Below, piece after piece: positions 37,813 to 52,038 of a stretch of 64,000 nt of DNA. This stretch comes from Erigeron canadensis (Eukaryota; Streptophyta; Magnoliopsida; Asterales; Asteraceae). A program made the position numbers and the translations under genes. Below the pieces are notes generated by a model. It made no database searches. It worked only from the letters and a program-made list of their open reading frames with translations, and had not been told where the DNA came from. The stretch is from contig NC_057768.1 of the NCBI RefSeq assembly GCF_010389155.1, forward strand, positions 20,779,966 through 20,843,965, read 5' to 3'. How positions within the stretch are numbered: the first letter of the stretch is position 1; each line of letters starts with the position of its first letter.

Positions 37813-38779
37813 TATTAGTCCCAACTATCACTAGATGGGTGCTGAAGACACCTCTATGTCGATGGTGAGTGAACTTTGCAACACGATCAATTAATCTGGA
37901 TGTGACCAGTTTAGTTTGATCGTGTACCAGGTTAACTGGAATTAAGTATTAAAGTGACAGAATGTTAATACATGCAATAATATAAATGACGAGCATATAA
38001 ACTGGTGAGACAATATGTAATTTTCAAGTGTATTTTATTTATTACTGTTTAAATAAAATACAAGGTTGTTGCGGAACCAAGATAATACAAGAATGTAAAT
38101 ATCCTAACAACCCATGAATTACAATTGATCTAAACTTGGAAATTCTCCTAAACAATCGAAACACTTAGAGTTGTGAAATGTTTCTTTTTATGATTGAGAG
38201 AATATTGCACAAGTTCACCAATATTGCAGAATATTTGTATTTGCAAAGTTATTGAAACAGCTTGTGCAAGGACCTCTATTTATAGTCGAAGATTGAGCAT
38301 GGGGATCTCAACTTCGATGTACAAATATGGTTGACAGCACACAAAAGTATTGTTTAAATAATCCTTTGTGTGTGTTAAATAAAGTAAGACAAAAGGTTAC
38401 TTTATTCAACCACTCTACATCTTTGTATCTTTATCCAAAGACAATATCATTGTCCGGTTAAAAGGATGTAGAGTAAAAAAGGTCCTCCTCGTAATCAGTG
38501 TAAAGCTTTGTAAGAGCATTTACACTGGAGGATTCTCCAGTTGATTGATCTGGTAGATTGTCAACTGGGCTTCGCTGCCATTGCCAATCTCTATTTTCCA
38601 TTTGTTGTCTTTGACTTCAACTGGAAGGTCTTCAGATTCTAGTCGTCTGATCTCAACTGGAGGAAGTCATCAGTTGCTAAACCTGTACAATGCAACTGGA
38701 CTTCTAATATTTCGGACAATTCCTCATGCTCTCCAGATGTCACTGGAGAGCTCCAGTTTAGTTAAAACTGGACCTAACA
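37813..38779 (-). repeat. LTR of Copia, first rendering (3' LTR)
   Basis: A 967-bp LTR. In element sense it starts TGTTAGGTCC and ends CTAATA, so its termini are TG...TA and not the usual TG...CA. It is nearly identical to the three other LTR copies in the window. Confidence 0.9.
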
Positions 38780-38791
38780 AATTCCCCCTAA
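38780..38791 (-). other. Polypurine tract, first rendering
   Basis: The minus strand reads TTAGGGGGAATT directly before the LTR start TGTTAGG. Confidence 0.8.
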
Positions 38792-39055
38792 TTGTCCTGA
38801 AATATTGTCAAGTATTTTCAAACTTGTTTCTATACAAGTTTAAGTTTGAAATACTTGAATTTGATAAGACCTATTAAGTTTCCAAGACATTTTTATAGAT
38901 CATCAAATGTCTTGGATTTTGTTTTAAGTGTTTGTAGATCTTATCAGATATCTTACTTGTAGGTTACAATCTGGCAACTTGTATATACATACAATTTCAA
39001 ATAAATTACAAGAGAGTACACAAAATTACAAGCAGATAATAGTTAGAAGGAAAAC

Positions 39056-42000
39056 TTAAACAGATGGCCCTTCGCCAGTTTTCCTTCTCTTTGAGACTGA
39101 TGAAATCGGCTGAGTATCCTCAGGATCAAGGCCTAATCTTTCTTCAATGTTTTCCTTGAACTTGATGAGATTTTGCAATACATACTCCCAGCCTCTTTCA
39201 ACTTTATTCTTCCTCTGCCTCCCCTCCAACAGCCTCAACATCTCAACATGCTCGGAATGACCATACTGATTGACATCCGGGTTCTCAGTAGTCCTTTTAG
39301 GTCCACCAAAGTATTGTACCTCAACAACAAAATGCTTGGCACCAGGCTTAATTGAAACCTTAACATCAGTAATCCTGCCTCTATTGTGCCTTCGACGCTG
39401 TACATCTGACAAATATGTGCGAGCTTCAGATTCATTTGTCAGTTTGATTTTGCTCGTGCTCAGCTTTTGTGTAGCAGCTCGAATATCATCTGTTGTGGGT
39501 TCACATGGTTCTACCCAAGTCCTCAGATTTGCATCTCTTGGTAAGGCCTTTTGTTTCTTCCTTTGGACTTGGGTGGATTCAACACTTTGGTGACCGCCTT
39601 CTTGACCTGCTCAGTTCTCTTGAGAATCCCTTCAGATCTGATCTCTCTGGCCTTTTCCACCGATACATTCAAACACTTTGCATCCAGTTCAGCCTCATCA
39701 TCCTGGTAGTGTTTGTCCAGTTCTACTTCAAGCATCTCCTTCAGTGCATTGACTATTCTTGTATCTTCTTTGATCTTCTTGTATTCAACAAGTGTCAAGC
39801 CAAGGAGTTGAGCATCAGTGATATCAACAAGAGGGGTTGGAAGATTTTTTCTTGATTCAAACTGGTTTGCCTTCATTTGTTTCTTCCTTTCCTTGACCAG
39901 GTATCCCACTCTTGCTAATTTCTGGCTCTCGCTTTCAGTAACTGGAGGCAACAAATCGACATTGCCAGTTTCCAACATTGGTGCATCGGTGGCTGGTTCC
40001 AAAGATTCATCAGCAATGGCCTTTCCCTTGTCAACACTCCCTACCACCACATCATCAAACACCTCAAACCCTTGCTCACCAGCCTCAGTACTGGTAGCCA
40101 TCACAATCTCCTTCCCTTTACTTGAAGTCTTCACAAGAGTGTGAGGGGCATGTACCGACCTTTCCCCCTTGGCAGCATCTAGTCCCTGCCTGATGGCTTC
40201 AAAATCAGCATGACTAGAGGGCAGGCGATCTAGAGGCTGCCATGATTGCATTGTCTTACACTCTTTGAAGACTCCACAAAGCATGCGAACTGTCCTCCAA
40301 AGATGATTTATCTCTTGAGATTGAGTCATTACATTTCCACTTGTCTGCTCTTGACTCTTTAAAATTTGTTTGAGAATGGAGAGATCATCTGAAGAGAGCC
40401 CAGTTGCAGGGACTTCCTGAGCACTGTCAGGCTCAACCGCCCTTCCTTTGCCAACTTCAGTGGTCAGATCAGATATGGCAGTTGAATGTTCAGACACTTT
40501 GCTAGCCAGCGTATCCAGACTGCACCTCAACCGATCAATCTCAGATGTTATTGGAGTGAGATCGACCTGGGGCACTGCAATCTTGGTGATCTCAGATATC
40601 ACCTTTTCTATCAAGTTACTCTCACTGGCAGCCAAAGTTTCTTCGATCTTGAGACCCACTGAAGAGGCCAACCGACTCCCAAGCTCTGTCACATCTAGGC
40701 CAGGTTTGCTACACAGCTCTTGCACCTGCCTTTCCAGATTCTTAATATCAACCTCTGAAGATCTGACAGTATTGTTCAGCAGGTTGGATATTGAGGATGT
40801 GACTCCAGATTGAGTCAGTGCGAATGCCTCCCTTAAAGATATTGCCAATTGATTGGAGGATTCCACTAACTCGTTCAGCTTGCCAAACACCAAGTCCTCA
40901 TTAGCAGAGAACTTGTTAATCCCCAGGTCAACCACTTTAATATTTTGCAGATGATCCTTGTGGTACCTGGAGAGGGACTTGGTGTTCTTCTCCAGTGTCT
41001 TTTGAATCTCTTCCACCCTCGCAAGAAGGTTCGAGAGATCGGTTTGAAAAGACACGAACTGGCTGTCCAATGACGGAGGAGAAGGTGTCACTGGACCAGC
41101 TGAGAAAGCTACAGGTGCAACTGGACGAGGTATGACAATATCTGGTTCTCCAGTTGCAGTAGCATCAGTAGAGAGAAGAGGAGGGGTTGTAGAAATGAAA
41201 GGAAGAGATTCAATGTGGCGTTCATGCTGAGAATGCTCAGGTGTGAACGACGGCGACGGTGGGGTTAGGATGTGTCTATTTCTAGGCACACCCATAGAAG
41301 AAGGTGATTGGCGAGAGGTGAATATTGGAGGTATTTCTAAGCTTTGTACATGAGTTGGGGAAACTGAAACATGTGGTTCTTGGGGTTGACCAAGGAGAGA
41401 AGGGAGCTGATCAAGTATAGTCGCATCAGCCATCTCCTGGTCAGATTCTGTCTCAGATGAGTCCGAAGACTCAAGCTGAAACACACCCTCATTTATGCCA
41501 AGATCCATAAATGTTGGGGGTGGCTGAACAAGTTGTTCAGACTCCTGATGACCAGTTTGAGTTGCCTCAATGGTATCATCAGTTTGAGGATCCGTTGCCG
41601 AAGCATCTTCTCCCTGGACAGAGGTGACTGGTGCCTCAACCACAACTGCTCTATCCTCAGTTGCAATATCATCGGCAGCGGCTTCAGAGACCACTATCAC
41701 AGATTGTGACTGGTCAGGTGCAGCAAGTCCAGATCTTGATCTCCTGCTTTTAGAGGATCTTCTTGCTTTAGGAACTGCCTGGACTCCTGCTTCTGCCACA
41801 GTTACAACTTCAGTAGACGAACCGGTGGGTCCCTCATTATTTTGAGGCCCGCCCAGTTGCCTTTCTGATTCACCAGATTGTGGTGCATCAGTTTTAGAGA
41901 ATGCAAAAATCATTCTCGGGGACATCTGGACTTCATCAGAAGTGGACACCAGGTTGTCCAGATTCCTCAACAGTTCTGGCACAGAGAACGAGGATTGCGT

Positions 42001-42785
42001 GTTGTTGTACTCGTCTCTGCCCAGAATCTGAATAAAACAAAGGGACAGAAACCTTGAAAAGGGAACACAAGGACCCCTGTTACCCTTAACTTGAATACCA
42101 GGCTTCTGAACAAAATGCCTGCAAAATCCACCCTCAGCCCATTCCAAAGGCAGTACGCCATTTCTGCCTGGAAGGAGTTTATCTGGTCCAATCCACCAGA
42201 ACTCCCTCCCAAACTTTCCACCAAGTGGACCATAAAGAACTTCCAGGATGGTGAAAGCCCCTTCATTGTAATGGACCCCTTGGTCTTCAACACATCCCCC
42301 TCCACCATCTCCTTATTTCCCATATCAAGGAAGACCTGGCGGAAATTGATATTGGAGGAAATCACCACTGGAGTTTCATTATGTCTCCAGTAGTTGAGGT
42401 TAAGGGCTTCCCTCAACGTTCCAGTGGTGATGGTACACGGGACTGACCCATCCTTTAGAGAAAAGGAGATGGATGAGCAGTCCTCAGAAAGAGAGGCAGT
42501 GTACCAGAACTCACACAAGTAATCATGGAATAGCTTGTGTGGATTCAAAGAGAAGGCATCGCTGAGGGGAGAAATCCGAAGAAAGGATTGGATTCTCCCG
42601 ATAAGAGAGTCAGCGGCCTGGAGCCCTTGAAGAGATGCCATTGGATTATTTGGATTTAGTTTAATAAGCTTAGAGCTTATGGGAGCACCAGTGGCACGAT
42701 TAACATTTTGTGATGGAATGTACTCAGCAGTGAGTAGATTCACATCACGAGAACGAGATGAAGAAGAAGAAGATTTAGGAGCCAT
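39056..42785 (-). pseudogene. Third ORF of Copia, first rendering (frame-broken)
   Basis: Same product as the intact ORF at 52039-55770, starting at the ATG at 42785. Single-base deletions in T runs near 42088 and 39556 split it into three frames. Compared with the second copy, both breaks are homopolymer shortening, so I treat them as sequence errors. Confidence 0.85.
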
Positions 42786-43481
42786 TTGTGAATTTAGATT
42801 TAGGGTTTGGACTTAAAGAAGAAAGAGAGAAAAGGATCTCGAATTGTGAATGATTGAAAGAGTAAATGAAGGAATTTTGAGAGAAGTAAATGAGACGGAT
42901 ATATTGGTGGGGGGTATATATAGGCAGTAAAAATATTGCCAAAATATATACGAAAAGATATTTTAGTCTCCAAAAGTTTGAAATAATTTGTAAAAAGTTA
43001 TTTTCCAAAATTTTGAGAATTCAAAAATATTTAATACTTCCCATCAAGCATTTAATGCTACGACGGCTGGTATTCACTTTACCCACTAACTTCACCAATA
43101 CCCATAAAAAGTGCAGTACATTTCAGCAAAAGTCTTGACACGTAAGACATGTCAGGTGACGTTCGTGAGTGCGAGGTTAGTACTCGAGTAACATCACGTG
43201 TCACAAGTATCCACCAAGTAAAACACAACGTTATGAAATCTGGCTGACCACCATTTTGAGACAAGACCAAACTAGCAACCAAAAGAAAATTTAGATGCCA
43301 GTTTCAACTGATAACCTTCAGTTGCATTTTTCAATAATTTATTTGAAAAATATTTTGAGTCTTTTCCCCCTAAAAATGTGATCCATTTGATCAATGACTA
43401 GTCTTTGAGTACATCAAGGCGTTCAATCTCCAACCAATCAAGGATCACCTGGACCATCCTCAACTGAAGGGCCTCTTCAGT

Positions 43482-46400
43482 TTAATGAGGATTTAACATA
43501 CCCAGTTCACTGATGAGATGTTTAAAAGTCTTTTCATCAAGAGGTTTTGTAAAAACATCAGCTAACTGTTTATCAGTGGGGATGAAATGTATTTCAATAT
43601 CTCCTTTCATAACATGATCACGAATGAAGTGATACCTGATATCAATATGCTTTGTCTTTGAGTGCATCACTGGGTTGTGAGATATAGCAATAGCACTGGT
43701 GTTGTCACAAAAGATTGGGGTTCTTGTAAATTTCATGCCATAATCAAGTAACTGGTTTTTGATCCAGAGAATCTGGGCACAGCAACTGGCCGCAGAAATG
43801 TATTCTGCCTCAGCAGTAGACATTGAGACTGAAGTCTGCTTCTTACTTGTCCAACTCACCAGTTTTCCCCTAGGAAATGACATCCACCAGTTGTGGATTT
43901 TCTATCAATCTTACAACCTGCATGATCTGAATCTGAATAACCCATTAGATCTAACCCTGAGCCTTTGGGATACCAAAGACCAAGGCTAGGGCACCCTTTC
44001 AGGTACCTGAAAATGCGTTTAACAGCATGCAAGTGTGATTCTTTTGGATTTGCCTGAAATCTGGCACATAAACATGTTGCAAACATTATATCTGGTCGAC
44101 TGGCAGTTAGATACATCAGTGAACCAACCATTCCACGATATTCTTTTTGGTCCACTGGTTTTCCATTTGGGTCAGAGTCCAAATTTAATGGAGCTGAAAT
44201 AGGTGTGGTTTTTGATGGGATTGAATCAAATTTGTATTTTCTCAACAAATCTCTGACATATTTTTCTTGGTTAATAAAAATACCATCCATGGTTTGTTTA
44301 ATTTGTAAACCTAAGAAAAATGTTAATTCACCCATTAAACTCATCTCATATTCTTGAGACATAATTTTTGAAAACCTTTTACACATTCCATCATCAGTTG
44401 ACCCAAATATAATATCATCAACATAAATTTGTACCAGCAAGATATCACCTTTTTCTTTCAAGATGAACAAGGTATTATCTATTGCACCTCTTTGAAAACC
44501 ATTTTTGAGAAGATGTTTAGTTAGAGTATCATACCAGGCTCTTGGGGCTTGTCGAAGACCATATAAAGCTTTGTTCAGTCTATATACCCAATGTGGATGC
44601 TTTTCATTTATGAAGCCTGGAGTCTGCGTAACATACACTTCTTCTTCCAATGTGCCATTCAGAAACGCACTTTTTACATCCATCTGGAAAACCTTGAATT
44701 GTAAGTGAGCAGCATAAGCCAAGAAAATTCTGATGGCTTCAAGTCTTGCAACTGGAGCAAAAGTTTCATCGAAATCAACACCTTCTGCTGACAATAACCC
44801 TTGGCAACTAATCTAGCTTTGTTTCTGACAACGTTGCCATCTTCATCCATCTTGTTCCGGTAGACCCACCTCGTTCCAATGGGTTCTCTCTTTAACCCTG
44901 GAGGACAAGGAACAAGCTCCCAAACATTGTTCCTTTCGAACTGGTTGAGTTCTTCTTGCATAGCTTCAACCCAGCTTGGATCTGCCATAGCCTCGTCAAT
45001 CTTCTTCGGTTCAATTAGTGATAAGAAGGTGACGTTCAAGCATTGATCACTTGTGGCTCTTCTAGTCTGAACCCCACTATCTGGATTGCCAATAATCTGC
45101 TCAATGGGATGAGCAGCAGTCCATTTAGTGTATTGACTAGGTTGGTGTAATACAACATCAGTGCAAGACACCTGACGATCTCCAACTGTTGCAGCAACAG
45201 GAGGAGAATCAGTCCAAACTACTTCAACTTCATCATTATTGTCAACTGAAGAGTTAACATGATTATCTTCAAACAAAGGTATCTCTTGAAGAACTGGAGA
45301 AGCTTGAGTGGTTCTGATGTTGTTGTGGCACGCACATCAGATCCAATTACCAGTTTTTCAGGTAGGTTAAAACTGATAGAAGGATAGAATGAGGTGTCAC
45401 AGAAGTTCTTCTTTACCTTAACTGGTTCCAAGACTTGGTGTTTGGAAACATTTTCTGGTGTACTAACTGATTGATGAACCTGATCAGATACACCAAAATC
45501 AACTGGGACAACTGAAGATAAATCAAGGGTTGGTCTTTTGTTGATTGCTTCATTTGATTCATCGAACGTGACATGAATTGTCTCATGTACCTTTTGGAGT
45601 CTATAATTATAAACTCTATAGGCTTTTCTAATATTTGAATACCCCACAAAGACACCTTCGTCAGCTTTTGCATCGAATTTTCCCAACTGACTGGAATCGT
45701 TTAAAATGTAAACTGGACAGCCAAATACATGGAAATATCCAACATTTGGCTTACGATTCCTGAGGACTTCATAGGCAGTCTTCCTATGTCTCTTGACATA
45801 AACTGACCGGTTTGGGTGTGACACGCAGTTGCTACAGCTTCAGCCCAAAAACAGGTGGGAAGACCAGATTCAGATAACATACTTCTGGCAGCTTCAATCA
45901 ATGTGCGATTCTTCCTTTCAACCACACCATTTTGTTCTGGAGAACGAGCTGACGAGAAGTTTTGAGAAACGCCAGTGTCAGTGCAAAATGTCTCCAATTC
46001 TTTATTCATGAATTCTGTACCGTTATCACTTCGCAACTGACAAACTTTCTTGGTAAACTTGAGCTCAATTCGCTTGATGAGAGAGATAATTTCACCAGAT
46101 GCATCACTCTTTGATCTGATAAATATCACCCAACAAAATCTGGTGTATTCATCGACCACAACCAAAGTGTACCTTTTACCAGCTTTAGTTTGAACATTCA
46201 CTGGACCAAAAAGGTCCATATGAAGCATGTGAAGAGGTTCAGTGATGCTGAAATTCTGTTTGGTCTTGAAACTGGCTCTTTTCTTTTTGCCCATTTCACA
46301 CCCTGGACATGGCTTCTCCCTTTTAAAGGAAAACAAAGGTATCCCATCAACTAGTTGCTTTCTTGACAACTTGTTAATGTTTTGAAGTTAAGATGGGATA

Positions 46401-46832
46401 ACCGTTTATGCCACAGCCAGTTGGTGTCCTCATCAACCTTGACATAGAAACAATGCTCTTTTGGAGTAGGCTCCATGTTCATGATGTACACATTCCCTTT
46501 TCTTGGTGCAATCATTACTACCTTCCAATCCTTGTTAAAAACAGTGCCTTGAGCAATGTCGAACAGTACCCTATATCCATCATCACAAAGTTGACTGACA
46601 CTTATCAGTTATATTTCAAACCATTTACAAATGCAACCTTAGTGAATTGAATCTGCCCATTGTCAACAACACCATATCCTTCAGTTTTCCCACTTCCATC
46701 ATTACCAAATGTCACTGCAGGTCCATCACATGCAGTGAACTCTTCCAGCAGGGGCTTACATCCGGTCATAGTCCGGCCAGCTGCGCTGTCCAGATACCAA
46801 ATATTTTTGTTTCGATCGCCCTGCACACCCAA
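43482..46832 (-). pseudogene. Copia Pol, first rendering (frame-broken)
   Basis: Carries the same integrase, reverse transcriptase and RNase H segments as 56469-59825. The frame breaks near 46605, 46378, 45810, 45311, 44791 and 43866; at each the second copy has one more base, usually in a run. Confidence 0.85.
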
Positions 46833-46849
46833 GTTAGTGATCAGTTATT

Positions 46850-49236
46850 TTTGTGAACCCATCTTTTCTTGATGGGTCCACTGGACTTCTTCCGAGAAGT
46901 CCCATGTGCTTGACTAGGTGTTGAACTGGATGAGGAAACTGGAGGGTTCTCTCCAGTTTCTGGAATAAAAACAATTGGTTTCAGTGGAACATTGACCTCC
47001 TTTTTCTTTTCGATGTATGCTCCTTTCTGAGCAGATTGTTTTATCTTTTGTTTTGAGGAGGAGTTTTGACAATTTGTTTTTCAACAGAAGAGGATGCACC
47101 TCCTTCCAAATTCTTAATTCTGGCAGTACAACTTTGTACCTGCCTTGACAAATTTTGGATTTGATTTTCCATTCTTACCAAAATGTTTTTTCTTCAGGCT
47201 GCTGGCCTTTGGACTTTGGCTCAGCGGGGGTTTAGTCTTTAGAGTTGAGGACTCACTTGACTTATGAGGTAAGGGATTGTCACCATATTCCTTTTTAACT
47301 GTAGCTTTAGCCTTCTTGGCTCCAGTTTTAACCTCAACAGGGTTGGTCTTAGTGGATTCAGATTTGATTGTGCCAGAGGAATCATAAGGTGTTTCAATTT
47401 TAACAGATTCTGGCAATTGGTGAATTGTGGGTAAAACAGCTGCCATCTGAAGATCACCAGATTTCCAGGCAGTTTTTTGAGCATCAATGGTTTTAGAAAA
47501 AGCGTCATAATTTTACCAGATGCTTGAACCCAAGAATTAATAACCATATGTTCTTTTTCAAGATCAAATTTCAGTTTTTGGTTATCTCTTTCCAATGCCT
47601 CGTTTTTCAAATCTGACTCTTTAAGAGCCAACTGGACACTTTGCAAATCATTTACTTGACTTTTCATGTTGTTTAATTCAACCAAAACTGTTTCTAAATA
47701 TCTTTCACAGTCAGTTCTCATGGTTTCAACAAATAACAAGTCATCATTCAATGATTCAGCAATATCCAATTTCAGTTCTGAATCAATTTCGATATCATAA
47801 TCCCTTACCTTCTTTAAAATGATATCAACCCATCTTCCAGATACAACATCATCCTTCACCACTGGTTGTTGACTCTCCAATGCCATGAAACACATATCTC
47901 TAATCTCTTCTTCATCATCAGATGAGTCATCAGAGAGTTCCCATTTCCCTTCAGTTTGAGCCATCATGCACTTGTTCTTTCTTTCTCATTATTTTGTTCA
48001 AGAGACATGAGAGCAATCTGGGCCTTAAGTTTCTTGTATTTGGCCTTATAATCATCAGTTTTAACAAAGTTTGGGACAATAGGACCAGTTTGGTAGTTCA
48101 TCTGACTAGATCTGCATTCCTTCATGAAATGGCCTTTCTTACCACATTTATAGCAGGTAAGATTAGCCTTATCCATTGAGATTGAATTGGAAGCATTATT
48201 GGACCCATTAAATCGATTAGATTTATGCTTAAACCTATTAAAGGTTTTAGCAATCATGGCAACCAGATCATCATCGTCAGTTTCCTCACAACCATCACTG
48301 AGATTAGTGGTTAGACCAGAGTTCAAAAAGTTGTTTAACATTTCCTTCATAGAATGTGACTGGACATTCTCAGTAGATATTAAAGCAGCACAAGGTTGCC
48401 CAGAAAAGTTGGCAGCCTTGGAACTCTGAGCATGGTTTAAAGCATCTTGTTCAGCGAGTAATCTTGCTGCATCATTATCTTCAGTAAATCTGAAGGCTCC
48501 ATAAAGAGAGGCAAGAGTATGGCTATGCAAGGTCTTTCCTTGTCTTAAGACAAGAACCATGTGTGCCATTTGGATGGCAAAACATCACAGAATTTTCAAG
48601 AAGAATATCCTTATCCTTCTCCACTCCCAAGCCTCTAAGTTGATTAATTAGGCCAGTAAATGGTATAAGTACCAGTTAAACTTTCATTGGGAAGAGCAAA
48701 GAAGGATTCATACTTCTTGTTGAGAGCAACCTTTCTAGTGACAATGGTGTCATTTCCTCCTTCAAACTGGAGAACTAATTCATCCCACATAGATTTTGCA
48801 CTTGGAAATAGCACAAGAGTAGGAATTAGTTCCTCAGGTATAGCAGAAAGAATCATGTTTTTCAGTTTGGTATCAAGATCAACCAATCTGCGATCCTCAT
48901 CTGACCAATGTTCCTCAGATTTTTCCCTGGTGCCTCTTCTCCAGTGGGGTCGAGAAGAGGGCTAACACCACTGGACATGGGTGTATATGGCCCATCCTTA
49001 AGGATTTTCAACATATACCTCTCTATCCCACCAAAATGCAAGAGCATTCTAGCCTTCCATGTACCAAATGTCTCACCATTCCCATCGAATTTGGGAACAG
49101 GAGAGTTGGAGTAATGTACATGAACGTGGTTAGCTCCAGGAGTAGGAGGAGGAGGAGGAGGGTTAGTATTTAAAGGAGTAGCAATATTAGGATTAGATTC
49201 ATTTGGACCAGAACCATTCTCACCTTCAGCAGCCAT
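46850..49236 (-). pseudogene. Copia Gag, first rendering (frame-broken)
   Basis: Corresponds to the intact gag at 59834-62239 and starts at the ATG at 49236. It is interrupted by about nine small deletions, for example near 48943, 48658, 48593, 48569, 47977, 47512, 47231, 47188 and 47054. Confidence 0.85.
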
Positions 49237-49277
49237 CGAAGCAGACCTAGGTTATAGAATTGAAACAATTCAACCTG

Positions 49278-49292
49278 CCTGCTCTGATACCA
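49278..49292 (-). other. Primer binding site, first rendering
   Basis: The minus strand reads TGGTATCAGAGCAGG, a perfect match to the initiator Met-tRNA primer-site consensus, 2 nt from the LTR. Confidence 0.9.
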
Positions 49293-49294
49293 CT

Positions 49295-50258
49295 TATTAG
49301 TCCCAACTATCACTAGATGGGTGCTGAAGACACCTCTATGTCGATGGTGAGTGAACTTTGCAACACGATCAATTAATCTGGATGTGACCAGTTTAGTTTG
49401 ATCGTGTACCAGGTTAACTGGAATTAAGTATTAAGTGACAGAATGTTAATACATGCAATAATATAAATGACGAGCATATAAACTGGTGAGACAATATGTA
49501 ATTTTCAAGTGTATTTTATTTATTACTGTTTAAATAAAATACAAGGTTGTTGCGGAACCAAGATAATACAAGAATGTAAATATCCTAACAACCCATGAAT
49601 TACAATTGATCTAAACTTGGAAATTCTCCTAAACAATCGAAACACTTAGAGTTGTGAAATGTTTCTTTTGCGATTGAGAGAATATTGCACAAGTTCACCA
49701 ATATTGCAGAATATTTGTATTTGCAAAGTTATTGAAACAGCTTGTGCAAGGACCTCTATTTATAGTCGAAGATTGAGCATGGGGATCTCAACTTCGATGT
49801 ACAAATATGGTTGACAGCACACAAAAGTATTGTTTAAATAATCCTTTGTGTGTGTTAAATAAAGTAAGACAAAAGGTTACTTTATTCAACCACTCTACAT
49901 CTTTGTATCTTTATCCAAAGACAATATCATTGTCCGGTTAAAAGGATGTAGAGTAAAAAGGTCCTCCTCGTAATCAGTGTAAAGCTTTGTAAGAGCATTT
50001 ACACTGGAGGATTCTCCAGTTGATTGATCTGGTAGATTGTCAACTGGGCTTCGCTGCCATTGCCAATCTCTATTTTCCATTTGTTGTCTTTGACTTCAAC
50101 TGGAAGGTCTTCAGATTCTAGTCGTCTGATCTCAACTGGAGGAAGTCATCAGTTGCTAAACCTGTACAATGCAACTGGACTTCTAATATTTCGGACAATT
50201 CCTCATGCTCTCCAGATGTCACTGGAGAGCTCCAGTTTAGTTAAAACTGGACCTAACA
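49295..50258 (-). repeat. LTR of Copia, first rendering (5' LTR)
   Basis: A 964-bp LTR with a few short-run deletions relative to the other copies, followed by the target duplication AATTT. Confidence 0.9.
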
Positions 50259-50263
50259 AATTT

Positions 50264-50700
50264 TGTTTTGCAAAAATGACAAAGTTCTTTAAATTCCAAG
50301 TCATTATGAGGGTCTTTCATGGAGGATCCGTTAGTTATATTGAGGAGGGAAGTGAAACCCTCAGACCCGGTGTAAATTTGGAAGAGTTGGTGACAAAAAT
50401 AACCAGAAAACAGGTACTAATTCTAATGATAGTATTGTAGTTATGGGCACATTTGGAGTGTGTGAAAAAATGAGAAGGATTGTATAAGGTTTTTACCTCT
50501 CAGTCTGAGTATGATTTATAAGTGTTTCGATACTATTAGTTAGATTTAAGTAGATATGTTCTTAAAGCATGAGTGTGAGAGATGAAGTGTGAAGAGGAAG
50601 GTGATGCTGAATTGAAGGTGAAAATAAGTCTAAAACAGACATGGTGAGAGTAGTAAAGGTTCAGTTAATGATGAAGTGAGGATGTGATTATGTTGAATCT
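50264..50700 (+). other. Error-rich duplicate of the 63270-63724 flank
   Basis: 437 bases that align end to end with the 455 bases at 63270-63724, with scattered deletions and almost no net insertions (for example GCAAAAATGAC against GCAGAAATGAC). It has no independent annotation value: it is the PB1-like exon read with errors. Confidence 0.93.
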
Positions 50701-50800
50701 NNNNNNNNNNNNNNNNNNNNNNNNNNNNNNNNNNNNNNNNNNNNNNNNNNNNNNNNNNNNNNNNNNNNNNNNNNNNNNNNNNNNNNNNNNNNNNNNNNNN
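50701..50800. other. Assembly gap (100 N)
   Basis: Exactly 100 unknown bases, a conventional scaffold placeholder. The next base falls 2 nt inside the Copia LTR. Confidence 1.
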
Positions 50801-51763
50801 TTAGTCCCAACTATCACTAGATGGGTGCTGAAGACACCTCTATGTCGATGGTGAGTGAACTTTGCAACACGATCAATTAATCTGGATGTGACCAGTTTAG
50901 TTTGATCGTGTACCAGGTTAACTGGAATTAAGTATTAAAGTGACAGAATGTTAATACATGCAATAATATAAATGACGAGCATATAAACTGGTGAGACAAT
51001 ATGTAATTTTCAAGTGTATTTATTTATTACTGTTTAAATAAAATACAAGGTTGTTGCGGAACCAAGATAATACAAGAATGTAAATATCCTAACAACCCAT
51101 GAATTACAATTGATCTAAACTTGGAAATTCTCCTAAACAATCGAAACACTTAGAGTTGTGAAATGTTTCTTTTTGCGATTGAGAGAATATTGCACAAGTT
51201 CACCAATATTGCAGAATATTTGTATTTGCAAAGTTATTGAAACAGCTTGTGCAAGGACCTCTATTTATAGTCGAAGATTGAGCATGGGGATCTCAACTTC
51301 GATGTACAAATATGGTTGACAGCACACAAAAGTATTGTTTAAATAATCCTTTGTGTGTGTTAAATAAAGTAAGACAAAAGGTTACTTTATTCAACCACTC
51401 TACATCTTTGTATCTTTATCCAAAGACAATATCATTGTCCGGTTAAAAGGATGTAGAGTAAAAAGGTCCTCCTCGTAATCAGTGTAAAGCTTTGTAAGAG
51501 CATTTACACTGGAGGATTCTCCAGTTGATTGATCTGGTAGATTGTCAACTGGGCTTCGCTGCCATTGCCAATCTCTATTTTCCATTTGTTGTCTTTGACT
51601 TCAACTGGAAGGTCTTCAGATTCTAGTCGTCTGATCTCAACTGGAGGAAGTCATCAGTTGCTAAACCTGTACAATGCAACTGGACTTCTAATATTTCGGA
51701 CAATTCCTCATGCTCTCCAGATGTCACTGGAGAGCTCCAGTTTAGTTAAAACTGGACCTAACA
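50801..51763 (-). repeat. LTR of Copia (3' LTR)
   Basis: 963 bp visible. It starts TTAGTCCC where the full LTR starts TATTAGTCCC; the missing two bases are at the gap. Confidence 0.93.
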
Positions 51764-51775
51764 AATTCCCCCTAA
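51764..51775 (-). other. Polypurine tract
   Basis: The minus strand reads TTAGGGGGAATT next to the 3' LTR; it primes plus-strand DNA synthesis. Confidence 0.82.
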
Positions 51776-52038
51776 TTGTCCTGAAATATTGTCAAGTATT
51801 TTCAAACTTGTTTCTATACAAGTTTAAGTTTGAAATACTTGAATTTGATAAGACCTATTAAGTTTCCAAGACATTTTTATAGATCATCAAATGTCTTGGA
51901 TTTTGTTTTAAGTGTTTGTAGATCTTATCAGATATCTTACTTGTAGGTTACAATCTGGCAACTTGTATATACATACAATTTCAAATAAATTACAAGAGAG
52001 TACACAAAATTACAAGCAGATAATAGTTAGAAGGAAAC

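Larger units (their letters stand above)
37813..50258 (-). mobile_element. Sirevirus-like Copia retrotransposon, first (error-rich) rendering
   Basis: LTRs 37813-38779 and 49295-50258, primer site 49278-49292, polypurine tract 38780-38791; element sense is minus. Gene order gag, pol, third ORF matches the copy at 50801-63264 base for base except for a few substitutions and many 1-bp deletions, mostly in homopolymers, that break all three ORFs. The left flank AATTT (37808-37812) and the right flank AATTT (50259-50263) are the target duplication. The following 437 bases repeat, with many deletions, those after the second copy. It is very probably an unpolished contig end and not an independent insertion. 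Confidence 0.9.
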